A model generated the notes under the pieces. It was not told the DNA's origin. It saw only the letters and a program-made list of their open reading frames with translations, and did not search any database. A program made the position numbers and the translations under genes. Shown here in pieces: positions 20,740 through 26,403 of a stretch of DNA of 64,000 nt (its first letter is position 1; each line of letters opens with the position of its first letter). Source of the DNA: a virus; the IMG/VR virus record IMGVR_UViG_3300032214_000715, positions 62,001-126,000 of that record, one strand, 5' to 3'.

Positions 20740-21521
20740 CTAGTTCTTAGAATTTTTTCTAGTTCATCAACAATCTTATTCAGATCATTTTCTACATTAT
20801 CGCTCCAAATGTATCTTATTTTAAATCCACACATTTGAGCAAGTTGTTCTTTCTTTCTATCCTTCTGCCAGATTTCTTCTCTAGTTCCCATAGATTTATA
20901 TGGTACCTTGAATTCTTCTGTTAAAGTCTTAGGATGATACGCTATTCCTTGATATTCAACAATGTATTTTATATCTAGAAACACCAAATCATAAAAAAAT
21001 ATTTGAGAATCATCCCTTAAAAAGTATTCTCTTCCATTTTTATGAAAGAAAACATTAGTGACTTTTGGAATCTGTTCTAGAAGACGCTCAATTACAACTT
21101 GACTTTCAACCGAGGCATATGAAGTCCTCGGATTTCTCAGATTTCCCTCGCGTATCAATTGTCGAGTGTGCGCGGAAACTTCTGGTTTGTCTAAGCCCAA
21201 TTCTGCTGCCTTTGAGAACTTATTACGCCCGATCCCTAATCCTTTTTTACCCTTCATTCCATAAGAAGGGTTCTTAGTCTTTTTTTCGGGATTTTTCTTA
21301 CATAATGATTCGTGCTGAGAAATGCTATTTGAATTTTTTCCTACGAAATCACAAAACTTACATTTGTATTCAGCAAGCTTAAACTGGTCTGCTTTTTCTC
21401 TAACTAGAGAAGAGAACAATTTTCCAGTTTTACATTGCTTGGATCCATAATGGATCTTTAGATTATTAGACGTTATCTCATTTTTACATGAGATACAAGA
21501 ACATAAATATTTTGCTACCAT
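20736..21521 (-). CDS. Homing endonuclease, Vsr/EDxHD-like with zinc fingers
   Basis: The 261-residue protein has N-terminal zinc-finger-like clusters (CSCISCKNE; CKFCDFVGKNSNSISQHE). It then has a linker with NUMOD-like NRFSKAAELGL pattern and a nuclease domain: FFYDLVFLDIKYIVEYQG, YHPKTL, and KDRKKEQLAQMCGFKIRYIW. This resembles Vsr-like (EDxHD) homing nucleases such as I-Bth0305I. The ATG is 5 bases after an ATAAATA box, so late and possibly leaderless. It sits free-standing in the tRNA cluster. Confidence 0.75.
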   Translation of the reverse strand: MVAKYLCSCISCKNEITSNNLKIHYGSKQCKTGKLFSSLVREKADQFKLAEYKCKFCDFVGKNSNSISQHESLCKKNPEKKTKNPSYGMKGKKGLGIGRNKFSKAAELGLDKPEVSAHTRQLIREGNLRNPRTSYASVESQVVIERLLEQIPKVTNVFFHKNGREYFLRDDSQIFFYDLVFLDIKYIVEYQGIAYHPKTLTEEFKVPYKSMGTREEIWQKDRKKEQLAQMCGFKIRYIWSDNVENDLNKIVDELEKILRTS

Positions 21522-21526
21522 ACATC

Positions 21527-21533
21527 TATTTAT
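21527..21533 (-). promoter_or_regulatory. T4-type late promoter for the endonuclease gene
   Basis: ATAAATA, 5 bases before the ATG. Confidence 0.6.
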
Positions 21534-21559
21534 GCTTTGACCTATTGTTCTATGTTTTT

Positions 21560-21659
21560 ACTATATTTGAACACACTGCCAGTCCCGGGGACTTGAACCC
21601 CTTTGCTCTTGATAGTTTCCCGACATTTCGGTCCGGCAAGCAATGCGCTCAAATATAGT
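21560..21659 (-). ncRNA. Stem-loop cassette K, twin of cassette H
   Basis: Outer arms ACTATATTTGAACACACT and AATGCGCTCAAATATAGT. The interior repeats that of cassette H (GGGG-TTCAAGT-CCCC, CCGA...TCGG), with paired changes such as GCCGG against CTGGC. Confidence 0.75.
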
Positions 21660-21710
21660 ATCACGCTACGTCAACAGTGCTAGTATTTAGCACCTCAGTT
21701 GGCGTGATAC
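21658..21710 (-). ncRNA. Hairpin between leader 2 and cassette K
   Basis: GTATCACGC/GCGTGATAC, with an inner GTGCTA-GTATT-TAGCAC hairpin. Confidence 0.6.
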
Positions 21711-21723
21711 AAAAACTCTATGC

Positions 21724-21756
21724 TAATTTTTAAAGATCATCGCTGATTTCTCAGCG
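21724..21756 (-). promoter_or_regulatory. boxB-boxA leader 2
   Basis: CGCTGA-GAAA-TCAGCG then GATCTTTAAAAATTA and TAGCATAGAGT, matching leader 1 in order and spacing. Confidence 0.6.
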
Positions 21757-21764
21757 TTGAAGAC

Positions 21765-21793
21765 AGTATATCAGAGTTCTGATTTATTGTCAA
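21765..21793 (-). promoter_or_regulatory. Sigma-70-like promoter before leader 2
   Basis: TTGACA, 17 bp, TATACT. Confidence 0.85.
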
Positions 21794-21901
21794 GAAACTG
21801 CCAGGTAGCTTAATGTGTGATTTCCACTACCCTGTTACTCTGTATCAGTCTAGATTGCTCTAGCATCAACCTGCGTCACACTGTGTGCAGACAGTATCAT
21901 A

Positions 21902-21930
21902 ACTATATCAGGACTCCCATTTATTGTCAA
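21902..21930 (-). promoter_or_regulatory. Sigma-70-like promoter
   Basis: TTGACA, 17 bp, TATAGT. It reads into a stretch of about 110 bases before the next promoter. Confidence 0.7.
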
Positions 21931-21940
21931 CAACTCTCAA

Positions 21941-22055
21941 TGATTAGATCGAAATGCACTCGCATCTGCTTTTTGAGCCGCGTGTTCTACACCCTTGATT
22001 CCTAGACTAGTACTAGAGGCGTGTGCCCATTTACACTAGCACTTCGATCTAATCA
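21941..22055 (-). ncRNA. Stem-loop cassette L after leader 3
   Basis: TGATTAGATCGAAATGC and GCACTTCGATCTAATCA form a 17-bp stem (one G-U on the minus strand) around about 80 bases with some tRNA-like flavour but no clear cloverleaf. Confidence 0.75.
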
Positions 22056-22057
22056 CT

Positions 22058-22087
22058 GATTGTTAAAGAACTTGTTGATTTCTCAAC
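22058..22087 (-). promoter_or_regulatory. boxB-boxA leader 3
   Basis: GTTGA-GAAA-TCAAC then GTTCTTTAACAATC, very close to the proteobacterial rrn boxA. Confidence 0.7.
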
Positions 22088-22097
22088 TGTTAGAGAC

Positions 22098-22126
22098 AGT
22101 ATATCAGGGTTCTGATTTATTGTCAA
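22098..22126 (-). promoter_or_regulatory. Sigma-70-like promoter before leader 3
   Basis: TTGACA, 17 bp, TATACT. Confidence 0.88.
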
Positions 22127-22137
22127 ATTTTTGGTTA

Positions 22138-22470
22138 TCACTCCGTAGGCACAATACCAACTGCGCCACCGTGCGCCTCAATGTATGCCTCTACCAGTTC
22201 AACTGGAACATATGCAAACACGGTTTGGCTATCATCAATCGAGTCGCCACCCTCTTTGTACTCGGCCGCCTCAGGCCAAGGTGCAGACGGAAAGCCAACC
22301 TCTACAGCAGTGTAGGGACCCTCACTATCGCGTGGAGTGCAATAATGCCCCGCACTCGCCTGTACCGACAGTGTAGTACCGTCAGTGCACACAATGCCTG
22401 GGCGAACTCTTACCATGAGTCCTTCATGCGCTTCATGCGTAACCGTAGGCAGTACCAATTTGTAGCTCAT
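22138..22470 (-). CDS. Hypothetical protein, 110 aa
   Basis: Single-gene unit from the promoter at 22500-22528 with gaacaagaa before the ATG. The protein is beta-rich in its first half (KLVLPTVTHEAHEGLMVRVR) and acidic later. Its 3' end reaches the -35 of the leader 3 promoter. Function unknown. Confidence 0.7.
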   Translation of the reverse strand: MSYKLVLPTVTHEAHEGLMVRVRPGIVCTDGTTLSVQASAGHYCTPRDSEGPYTAVEVGFPSAPWPEAAEYKEGGDSIDDSQTVFAYVPVELVEAYIEAHGGAVGIVPTE

Positions 22471-22499
22471 TTCTTGTTCCTTTTTTCTAACTTGAATAC

Positions 22500-22528
22500 A
22501 GTATATCAGTTACCTGATTTATTGTCAA
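22500..22528 (-). promoter_or_regulatory. Sigma-70-like promoter
   Basis: TTGACA, 17 bp, TATACT, followed by the common leader gtattcaagttag. Confidence 0.9.
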
Positions 22529-22535
22529 CTGTTAT

Positions 22536-22672
22536 CTGTAGTGTGCTTATCAGCCCATCCTGTTAATTCAAGCTATACACCCTTACCAGATGTTCACACC
22601 GTTACATGCGGGGGTTATTTCCCCTATCGTATGCCCCCGTAACGAGAGGCATATGGGCTGATAAACACACTA
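22536..22672 (-). repeat. Stem-loop cassette M
   Basis: CTTATCAGCCCAT and ATGGGCTGATAA pair, flanked by GTGTG/CACAC with one wobble on the minus strand. The loop has a GGGGGTTATTTCCCC-like hairpin. Confidence 0.8.
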
Positions 22673-22679
22673 TAGATAT

Positions 22680-22872
22680 CTGTAATGCGTTTTAGGCTGA
22701 AGACTTCATAAACTCTAGAGGGATTCGAACCCTCGTCACCGACCGATGGGCCAGTGTCTTATCCGCTAGACGATAGAGACTCCCTCCTTTTTCGCTCGGC
22801 AAAGCTACTCTGATCGGGGTGAAGTAACAGACCTTCTGACGATTGCCGCCATCAGCCTAAAACACACTACAG
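22680..22872 (-). repeat. Processing-type stem N enclosing a tRNA-like gene
   Basis: CTGTAATGCGTTTTAGGCTG and its partner at 22852 form a 21-bp stem with two G-U pairs on the minus strand, closing around a tRNA-like sequence. This layout resembles the RNase III stems around rRNA. boxA lies right before the 5' arm. Confidence 0.8.
22710..22780 (-). tRNA. tRNA-like gene, isotype unclear
   Basis: The T arm GAGGG-TTCGAAT-CCCTC and D arm are good and the acceptor pairs with one mismatch. The anticodon stem ACTGG/TCGGT leaves an eight-base loop (CCCATCGG). CCA is not encoded. It may be a decayed or specialised tRNA. Confidence 0.5.
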
Positions 22873-23072
22873 ATTGTTAAAGAACTGGACAGTTTACGCT
22901 ACTGTCAAACGAAGACCTGTAGGCTATCAGGCTGCCACGCTGATGTTAACACCGATCAACGGGATTGTGCTTCCCGAAACTTCTAGACAGTGACGGTGGG
23001 AGTTTGTTGTCCCGCTTATGTCAACAGTCTCAGAGACCCTGTTTTTTGATCAGTTCTTCAGCGTATGAATAC
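22781..23072 (-). ncRNA. Long structured leader
   Basis: Between the promoter at 23073-23101 and the boxA at 22872 no gene is seen. It holds GGGATTGTGCTTCCC and other hairpins. Confidence 0.4.
22872..22908 (-). promoter_or_regulatory. boxB-boxA leader 4
   Basis: GACAGT-AGCGTAA-ACTGTC followed by GTTCTTTAACAATC. It precedes stem N. Confidence 0.7.
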
Positions 23073-23101
23073 ATTATAGTTGAAGACACATTTATTGTCA
23101 A
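23073..23101 (-). promoter_or_regulatory. Perfect consensus sigma-70 promoter
   Basis: TTGACA, 17 bp, TATAAT. Start of the leader 4 transcript. Confidence 0.9.
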
Positions 23102-23108
23102 ATTTTGG

Positions 23109-23339
23109 TCAATCAACTCCGAAATGTTGCTTGATTTTATCTGCATTAGTGCCACCGATCTGAAGTTGGTATTCAGCATAGTCGGCACATTTCCGAACAG
23201 TGTCTTCTATAAGCAACTCGGCGAACTTTTTTCGGTCAAATACTGTCCGGATAGTGCTCAATCCACCAGCATTCATATCAAAGTCGCAAGGCACCTTTAC
23301 CCAGCATTGATCTTCAAGTTCAAGAATTCGTTCGTTCAT
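23109..23339 (-). CDS. Small phage protein, MNERI family, copy 1
   Basis: Starts MNERILELEDQ and ends KIKQHFGVD, with KFAELLIEDTVRKCADYAE between. Two close relatives lie just upstream. Length 76. The family is helical and has no known function. It overlaps the next gene by 4 bases. Confidence 0.75.
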   Translation of the reverse strand: MNERILELEDQCWVKVPCDFDMNAGGLSTIRTVFDRKKFAELLIEDTVRKCADYAEYQLQIGGTNADKIKQHFGVD

Positions 23340-23644
23340 TTTTGTGTATCTAGATAAAAAGTGGCCACACGCAACATCGCCATTGCCTGTTCACGGTTTG
23401 TGGGGAGAGGAACCTGATCTTGTTCGATAGTTTGTTCTTCAACTCCGAAATGTTGTTCGATCCGCATAGCAATGATTAGACCAGGACCGCCAAGTTTAGA
23501 ACCATCATATTCTTGGGCAATGGACATACATTCCGCCACAATCAACTCGGCGAACTTTTCTAAATCTTGCTCAATACCAAATCGTACCATTGATACCGCA
23601 TCAAAACCAGCCTGTAGAGCAAGGTCTTTAATTCGTTCGTTCAT
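23336..23644 (-). CDS. Small phage protein, MNERI family, copy 2
   Basis: MNERIKDLALQAGFD, then KFAELIVAECMSIAQ and RIEQHFGVEE, with a C-terminal extension (PLPTNREQAMAMLRVATFYL) not present in the other copies. Coupled by 4-base overlaps at both ends. Confidence 0.75.
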   Translation of the reverse strand: MNERIKDLALQAGFDAVSMVRFGIEQDLEKFAELIVAECMSIAQEYDGSKLGGPGLIIAMRIEQHFGVEEQTIEQDQVPLPTNREQAMAMLRVATFYLDTQK

Positions 23645-23895
23645 TCTTCAACTCCGTTTTTCATAAAGTCGTGTGCCCAGTCTTGAGTGTAGTCGCAGAA
23701 TGGACAGATCCATCCACGAACAGTGGGAACCAATACGCCACGATCACCAGCGACAACGGGATGATCACTACGGTTAGCACGACAAGTAAAAGGGTGCATT
23801 CTGTGTGGTAATGTAGAGTCAGTGTCGCCAAATTTTCGCCACGGTCCAAACTGATGCTGCCATAGTTTCTCTACTTCTTGTGGAGTAAAAGTCAT
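23641..23895 (-). CDS. Hypothetical protein with possible zinc site, 84 aa
   Basis: Contains HPFTCRANRSDH and GWICPFCDYTQDW, so two cysteine/histidine groups that may bind zinc. It lies between two MNERI genes with overlapping start and stop codons. Function unknown. Confidence 0.7.
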   Translation of the reverse strand: MTFTPQEVEKLWQHQFGPWRKFGDTDSTLPHRMHPFTCRANRSDHPVVAGDRGVLVPTVRGWICPFCDYTQDWAHDFMKNGVEE

Positions 23896-24149
23896 TCTTC
23901 AACTCCGAAATGTCGTTTGATCTTATTTCCAACATATATCAATGCCTCGTTGAAGCCTTCATAATACTCACTTTTGGTATTGGCATATCGGCTATTCACA
24001 GATAACTCCGCACACTCTTCCACAATGAGTTCGGCAAACTTTTTTACAAACTTTTCACTATTGACTGACAATGCGATATTTGACACTGGATGCCGTGTAG
24101 TAGCATATTCATTAGCCTGTTGGGCAAGTTCAAAGATTCGTTCGTTCAT
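23892..24149 (-). CDS. Small phage protein, MNERI family, copy 3
   Basis: MNERIFELAQQANEYA, then KFAELIVEECAELS and KIKRHFGVEE. A 17-bp QGVAEG-type repeat lies 10 bases before its ATG. Confidence 0.75.
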   Translation of the reverse strand: MNERIFELAQQANEYATTRHPVSNIALSVNSEKFVKKFAELIVEECAELSVNSRYANTKSEYYEGFNEALIYVGNKIKRHFGVEE

Positions 24150-24158
24150 TTTGATAGT

Positions 24159-24177
24159 CCTTCCGCCACACCTTGCT
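24159..24177 (-). repeat. Stray QGVAEG repeat
   Basis: The minus strand reads caaggtgtggcggaagg, the same 17 bases that recur in the 1050-residue protein gene near 49-51 kb. Here it is between two unrelated genes. A short out-of-frame reading (LKLDEQGVAEG) passes through it. Confidence 0.8.
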
Positions 24178-24186
24178 CATCTAGTT

Positions 24187-24402
24187 TCAAAGTTTCAAGT
24201 TTAATTGTTTCTGTGCTTTCTTTAGCGTTGATGCAGGAACATCGGTACCTACCTCATTCCAGTGTGTTGAAACATGATAAGTTCCATCGGAATTCTTTCT
24301 GTCTACTTTAACCGTTTTATTATGAAAAATATGACGAGGATTAGGATGCGTCACTACTACCCTATCACCTGGGCGATACTGGACACGAAAATCATCCATC
24401 AT
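24187..24402 (-). CDS. Hypothetical protein, 71 aa
   Basis: The ATG overlaps the stop of the upstream gene (ATGA type). A beta-rich start (RPGDRVVVTHPNPRH, TVKVDRKNSDG) suggests a small barrel. Function unknown. Confidence 0.65.
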   Translation of the reverse strand: MMDDFRVQYRPGDRVVVTHPNPRHIFHNKTVKVDRKNSDGTYHVSTHWNEVGTDVPASTLKKAQKQLNLKL

Positions 24403-24593
24403 TCTTCTGACTCCCAAACAATTTCATCAGTCTCACCAAGCGGCTCGACACGAACAATCTTGGCACCGTAAATCAGGTTCTTGTTCCAGTAATTGGTCAC
24501 AGACTTCTTGACGCCGGAAACAGAATCATGACCGTAAGTGGTCCAAGACTCTACCTTACCTTCAAAGAGTGCAGTGACATGGTATGCTTTCAT
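24399..24593 (-). CDS. Hypothetical protein, 64 aa
   Basis: First gene of a unit from the promoter at 24625-24653. The alpha/beta protein has VTALFEGKVESWTTYG and ends acidic. It heads the run down to 23109. Function unknown. Confidence 0.7.
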   Translation of the reverse strand: MKAYHVTALFEGKVESWTTYGHDSVSGVKKSVTNYWNKNLIYGAKIVRVEPLGETDEIVWESEE

Positions 24594-24624
24594 TTCGCTT
24601 GCTCCTGTTTTCTAACTTGAATAC

Positions 24625-24653
24625 AGTATAACAGATACCCGATTTATTGTCAA
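24625..24653 (-). promoter_or_regulatory. Sigma-70-like promoter
   Basis: TTGACA, 17 bp, TTATAC-type -10 (TATACT with a shift of one: complement of agtata). It drives the MNERI gene group. Confidence 0.85.
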
Positions 24654-24659
24654 ATTTGT

Positions 24660-24692
24660 GGCACCCCGGAGAGGATTCGAACCTCCATTGAG
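24660..24692 (-). pseudogene. tRNA 3' half (remnant)
   Basis: GGAGG-TTCGAAT-CCTCT followed by CCGGGGT, G and CCA is a full T arm and 3' acceptor end. The sequence before it becomes the leader of the plus-strand endonuclease, so the 5' half is missing. Confidence 0.65.
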
Positions 24693-24721
24693 ATAAATAA
24701 AATATCACGGAGAATAAATCA

Positions 24722-25318
24722 ATGTTTCACTATGTCTATAGAATTACTAATATAAAAAACAATAAACACTATTATGGCAAAAGATCATCTAAAGTTACTC
24801 CATTTGAAGATTTAGGCAAAAAATATTTCAGTTCCTGTAAAGATAAGTTATTTATTAATGAGCAAAAAAAATTTCCCCAAAATTTCAAATATAAAGTAAT
24901 AAGATGCTTCAATAGCTCAACTAGTGCTATAAATTTTGAAATAAAATTACACAATAAATTTCAAGTAGATATCTCACCTCATTTTTATAATAGGGCAAAA
25001 CAAACATCTAATAAATTTCAGACATCTTACGTTTCTATCGATACTAGAAAAAAATTATCAGATGCGACCAGAAAGACTAATATAGGTGCTATAACGTCTA
25101 AAAAAAGAGCGGAATCTAATAGAAAAAATGGAGACGTTAAATGGCAAAAATATATAGAAATAGTAAACGCTTCCACTATTGATTTTACCAAATATGGGTG
25201 GGCTAAATTATTGGCCGACCTACTAGGAATATCTCATCAACAATCGTCCAAATGGCTCAAAAGGCATTGCCCTGAAATTTATTCAACGTGTTTCAAACGA
25301 AAAAATGGTCCCGCGTAG
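24722..25318 (+). CDS. GIY-YIG homing endonuclease
   Basis: The start is HYVYRITNIKNNKHYYGKRSS, a clear GIY-YIG signature, with the second half INFEIKLHNKF. NUMOD-like DTRKKLSDATRKTN follows, and a C-terminal helix-turn-helix-like YGWAKLLADLLGISHQQSSK. The SD is cggaga. It replaces the 5' half of a tRNA on one side and its stop codon lies in the 3' end of the convergent tRNA-Arg on the other. Confidence 0.88.
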   Translation: MFHYVYRITNIKNNKHYYGKRSSKVTPFEDLGKKYFSSCKDKLFINEQKKFPQNFKYKVIRCFNSSTSAINFEIKLHNKFQVDISPHFYNRAKQTSNKFQTSYVSIDTRKKLSDATRKTNIGAITSKKRAESNRKNGDVKWQKYIEIVNASTIDFTKYGWAKLLADLLGISHQQSSKWLKRHCPEIYSTCFKRKNGPA

Positions 25319-25380
25319 TTGAATCGAACAACTATTCCAAATTTAGAAGATTTGTATATTTTCCATTATATGAACGCGAG
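25306..25380 (-). tRNA. tRNA-Arg(UCU)
   Basis: Full cloverleaf with encoded CCA. Anticodon arm CAAAT-CTTCTAA-ATTTG gives UCU. The 3' end overlaps the endonuclease gene by 13 bases. Confidence 0.93.
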
Positions 25381-25449
25381 AAATTCTTATCACTCCAATT
25401 ACACTGCTACGCTTTAGAAGAGCGTTGTGGTACCGAGGTATAGATTCAA

Positions 25450-25478
25450 AGTATATCTGGTGTTTGATTATTTGTCAA
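25450..25478 (-). promoter_or_regulatory. Sigma-70-like promoter for tRNA-Arg
   Basis: TTGACA, 17 bp, TATACT. Confidence 0.85.
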
Positions 25479-25492
25479 GTGTTTGTGTTGAT

Positions 25493-25575
25493 TGGTGCTG
25501 AAGGTGAGACTCGAACTCACGTAGGTTTCCCGACGGCTTACAAAACCGTTGCAATTGCCGCTATGCGACTCCAGC
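25493..25575 (-). tRNA. tRNA-Thr(UGU) with long variable arm
   Basis: Acceptor GCTGGAG/CTTCAGC, encoded CCA. Anticodon arm ACGGT-TTTGTAA-GCCGT gives UGU. The variable region is about 12 bases (GGGAAACC), class II-like, which is unusual for Thr. Confidence 0.88.
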
Positions 25576-25598
25576 GTTACTATCTTTATTTAGTCTCT

Positions 25599-25626
25599 AT
25601 TATAGGCGCAATAATTTTTTTGTCAA
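25599..25626 (-). promoter_or_regulatory. Sigma-70-like promoter at the head of the tRNA region
   Basis: TTGACA, 16 bp, TATAAT, reading into tRNA-Thr. Confidence 0.85.
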
Positions 25627-25664
25627 ACACTGTGTTGTCCGAAACTGCTTTAGTGTCATGATCG

Positions 25665-25757
25665 TCAATAAAGACGGCTCCGATATTGTTGACACAATTT
25701 GTTCCATTCATTAATTACGCGTTCGTTTATCGTACATGAGATTTCCCAATTACTCAT
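25665..25757 (-). CDS. Possible 30-aa peptide
   Basis: MSNWEISCTINERVINEWNK and ten more residues, with aaagga before the ATG. Too short to be sure; it lies between the plus-strand gene and the first tRNA promoter. Confidence 0.35.
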   Translation of the reverse strand: MSNWEISCTINERVINEWNKLCQQYRSRLY

Positions 25758-25775
25758 TTTTAATCCTTTCAGTTG

Positions 25776-25782
25776 ATAAATA
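25776..25782 (+). promoter_or_regulatory. T4-type late promoter (plus strand)
   Basis: ATAAATA before a 37-codon gene with a strong SD. Confidence 0.65.
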
Positions 25783-25799
25783 TATTTAAGGAGAATAGT

Positions 25800-25913
25800 A
25801 TGTTAGAAACATTATTATATCTATTGATTGGCGCATTCATTGGTTGGAATATTCCTCAACCAGAATTTGCTAAAAATTTACAAGCAAAAGTTATAGCATT
25901 ATTCAAAAAATAA
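25800..25913 (+). CDS. Small membrane protein, 37 aa
   Basis: MLETLLYLLIGAFIGWNIPQ, then a charged tail ending VIALFKK. It has a late promoter, a strong SD (aaggag) and a terminator-like hairpin after it, so it is very likely a real gene despite its size. One membrane segment is predicted. Similar tiny proteins occur in other T4-like phages of aquatic bacteria, as far as I recall. Confidence 0.7.
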   Translation: MLETLLYLLIGAFIGWNIPQPEFAKNLQAKVIALFKK

Positions 25914-25966
25914 CACACTCAACATTAAGTGTGTATATTAAAGAGCACTAGTTAATGCTCTTTAAT
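25914..25966 (+). terminator. Double hairpin after the small membrane protein gene
   Basis: ACACACT/AGTGTGT and then TATTAAAGAGCA/TGCTCTTTAATA. The second stem is 12 bp. There is no strong T run. Confidence 0.55.
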
Positions 25967-26007
25967 ATAGTATGCCCGTCGCATACATGTCTATTGAACT
26001 GCGTAGT

Positions 26008-26015
26008 TATAAATA
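26008..26015 (+). promoter_or_regulatory. T4-type late promoter box (plus strand)
   Basis: A perfect TATAAATA without a clear gene after it; a GGTTCTCCAGAACC hairpin follows. Confidence 0.4.
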
Positions 26016-26102
26016 ACCAACACGGTTCTCCAGAACCCCCCGTTTTAATTAAGCAGATTAAGGCTGCCGACGCCCGGGTACGCCACACACTTTACTACAT
26101 AA

Positions 26103-26135
26103 ACAAAAAACCCTAGAATTTTTGGTTCTAGGGTT
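26103..26135 (-). terminator. Rho-independent terminator of the structural run
   Basis: AACCCTAGAA/TTCTAGGGTT followed by a T run on the minus strand. Confidence 0.85.
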
Positions 26136-26162
26136 CAAGTATTTGTGTAGTATTATCTAGTT

Positions 26163-26270
26163 CTATACTTGAACCCCTGTTAGACCATCATTATAGGCAC
26201 GGCTAAAGCAGGGCATTGACCATAATGTCTGCTCTGCTTTATGTACAATAATGACTCTGAGTGAATTCAT
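26163..26270 (-). CDS. Possible 35-aa protein
   Basis: MNSLRVIIVHKAEQTLW and further residues, with a late promoter box at 26291-26297 and the terminator right after its stop. The compact unit suggests a real small late gene. Function unknown. Confidence 0.45.
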   Translation of the reverse strand: MNSLRVIIVHKAEQTLWSMPCFSRAYNDGLTGVQV

Positions 26271-26290
26271 AGTATTTCTCTTTTGTAGTA

Positions 26291-26297
26291 TATTTAT
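26291..26297 (-). promoter_or_regulatory. T4-type late promoter
   Basis: ATAAATA about 20 bases before the 35-codon frame. Confidence 0.5.
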
Positions 26298-26403
26298 CAG
26301 AACTTATTAAACTCGCTAGAAAATCGCAAAATTTTGATGTTTTTGTTTTTTGCTAGTGTTGTTGATTAACAGTTCACTAACTTTATTTAGTGTTAATAAA
26401 AAA

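Noticed and set aside
22965-23357. Plus-strand open frame of 130 codons
   Set aside because: It is antisense to the MNERI gene and a structured leader, without a ribosome site.
26040-26100. Possible tRNA or attachment site near 26.05 kb
   Set aside because: A short GGTTCTCCAGAACC hairpin is present, but there is no cloverleaf, integrase or duplicated core sequence.
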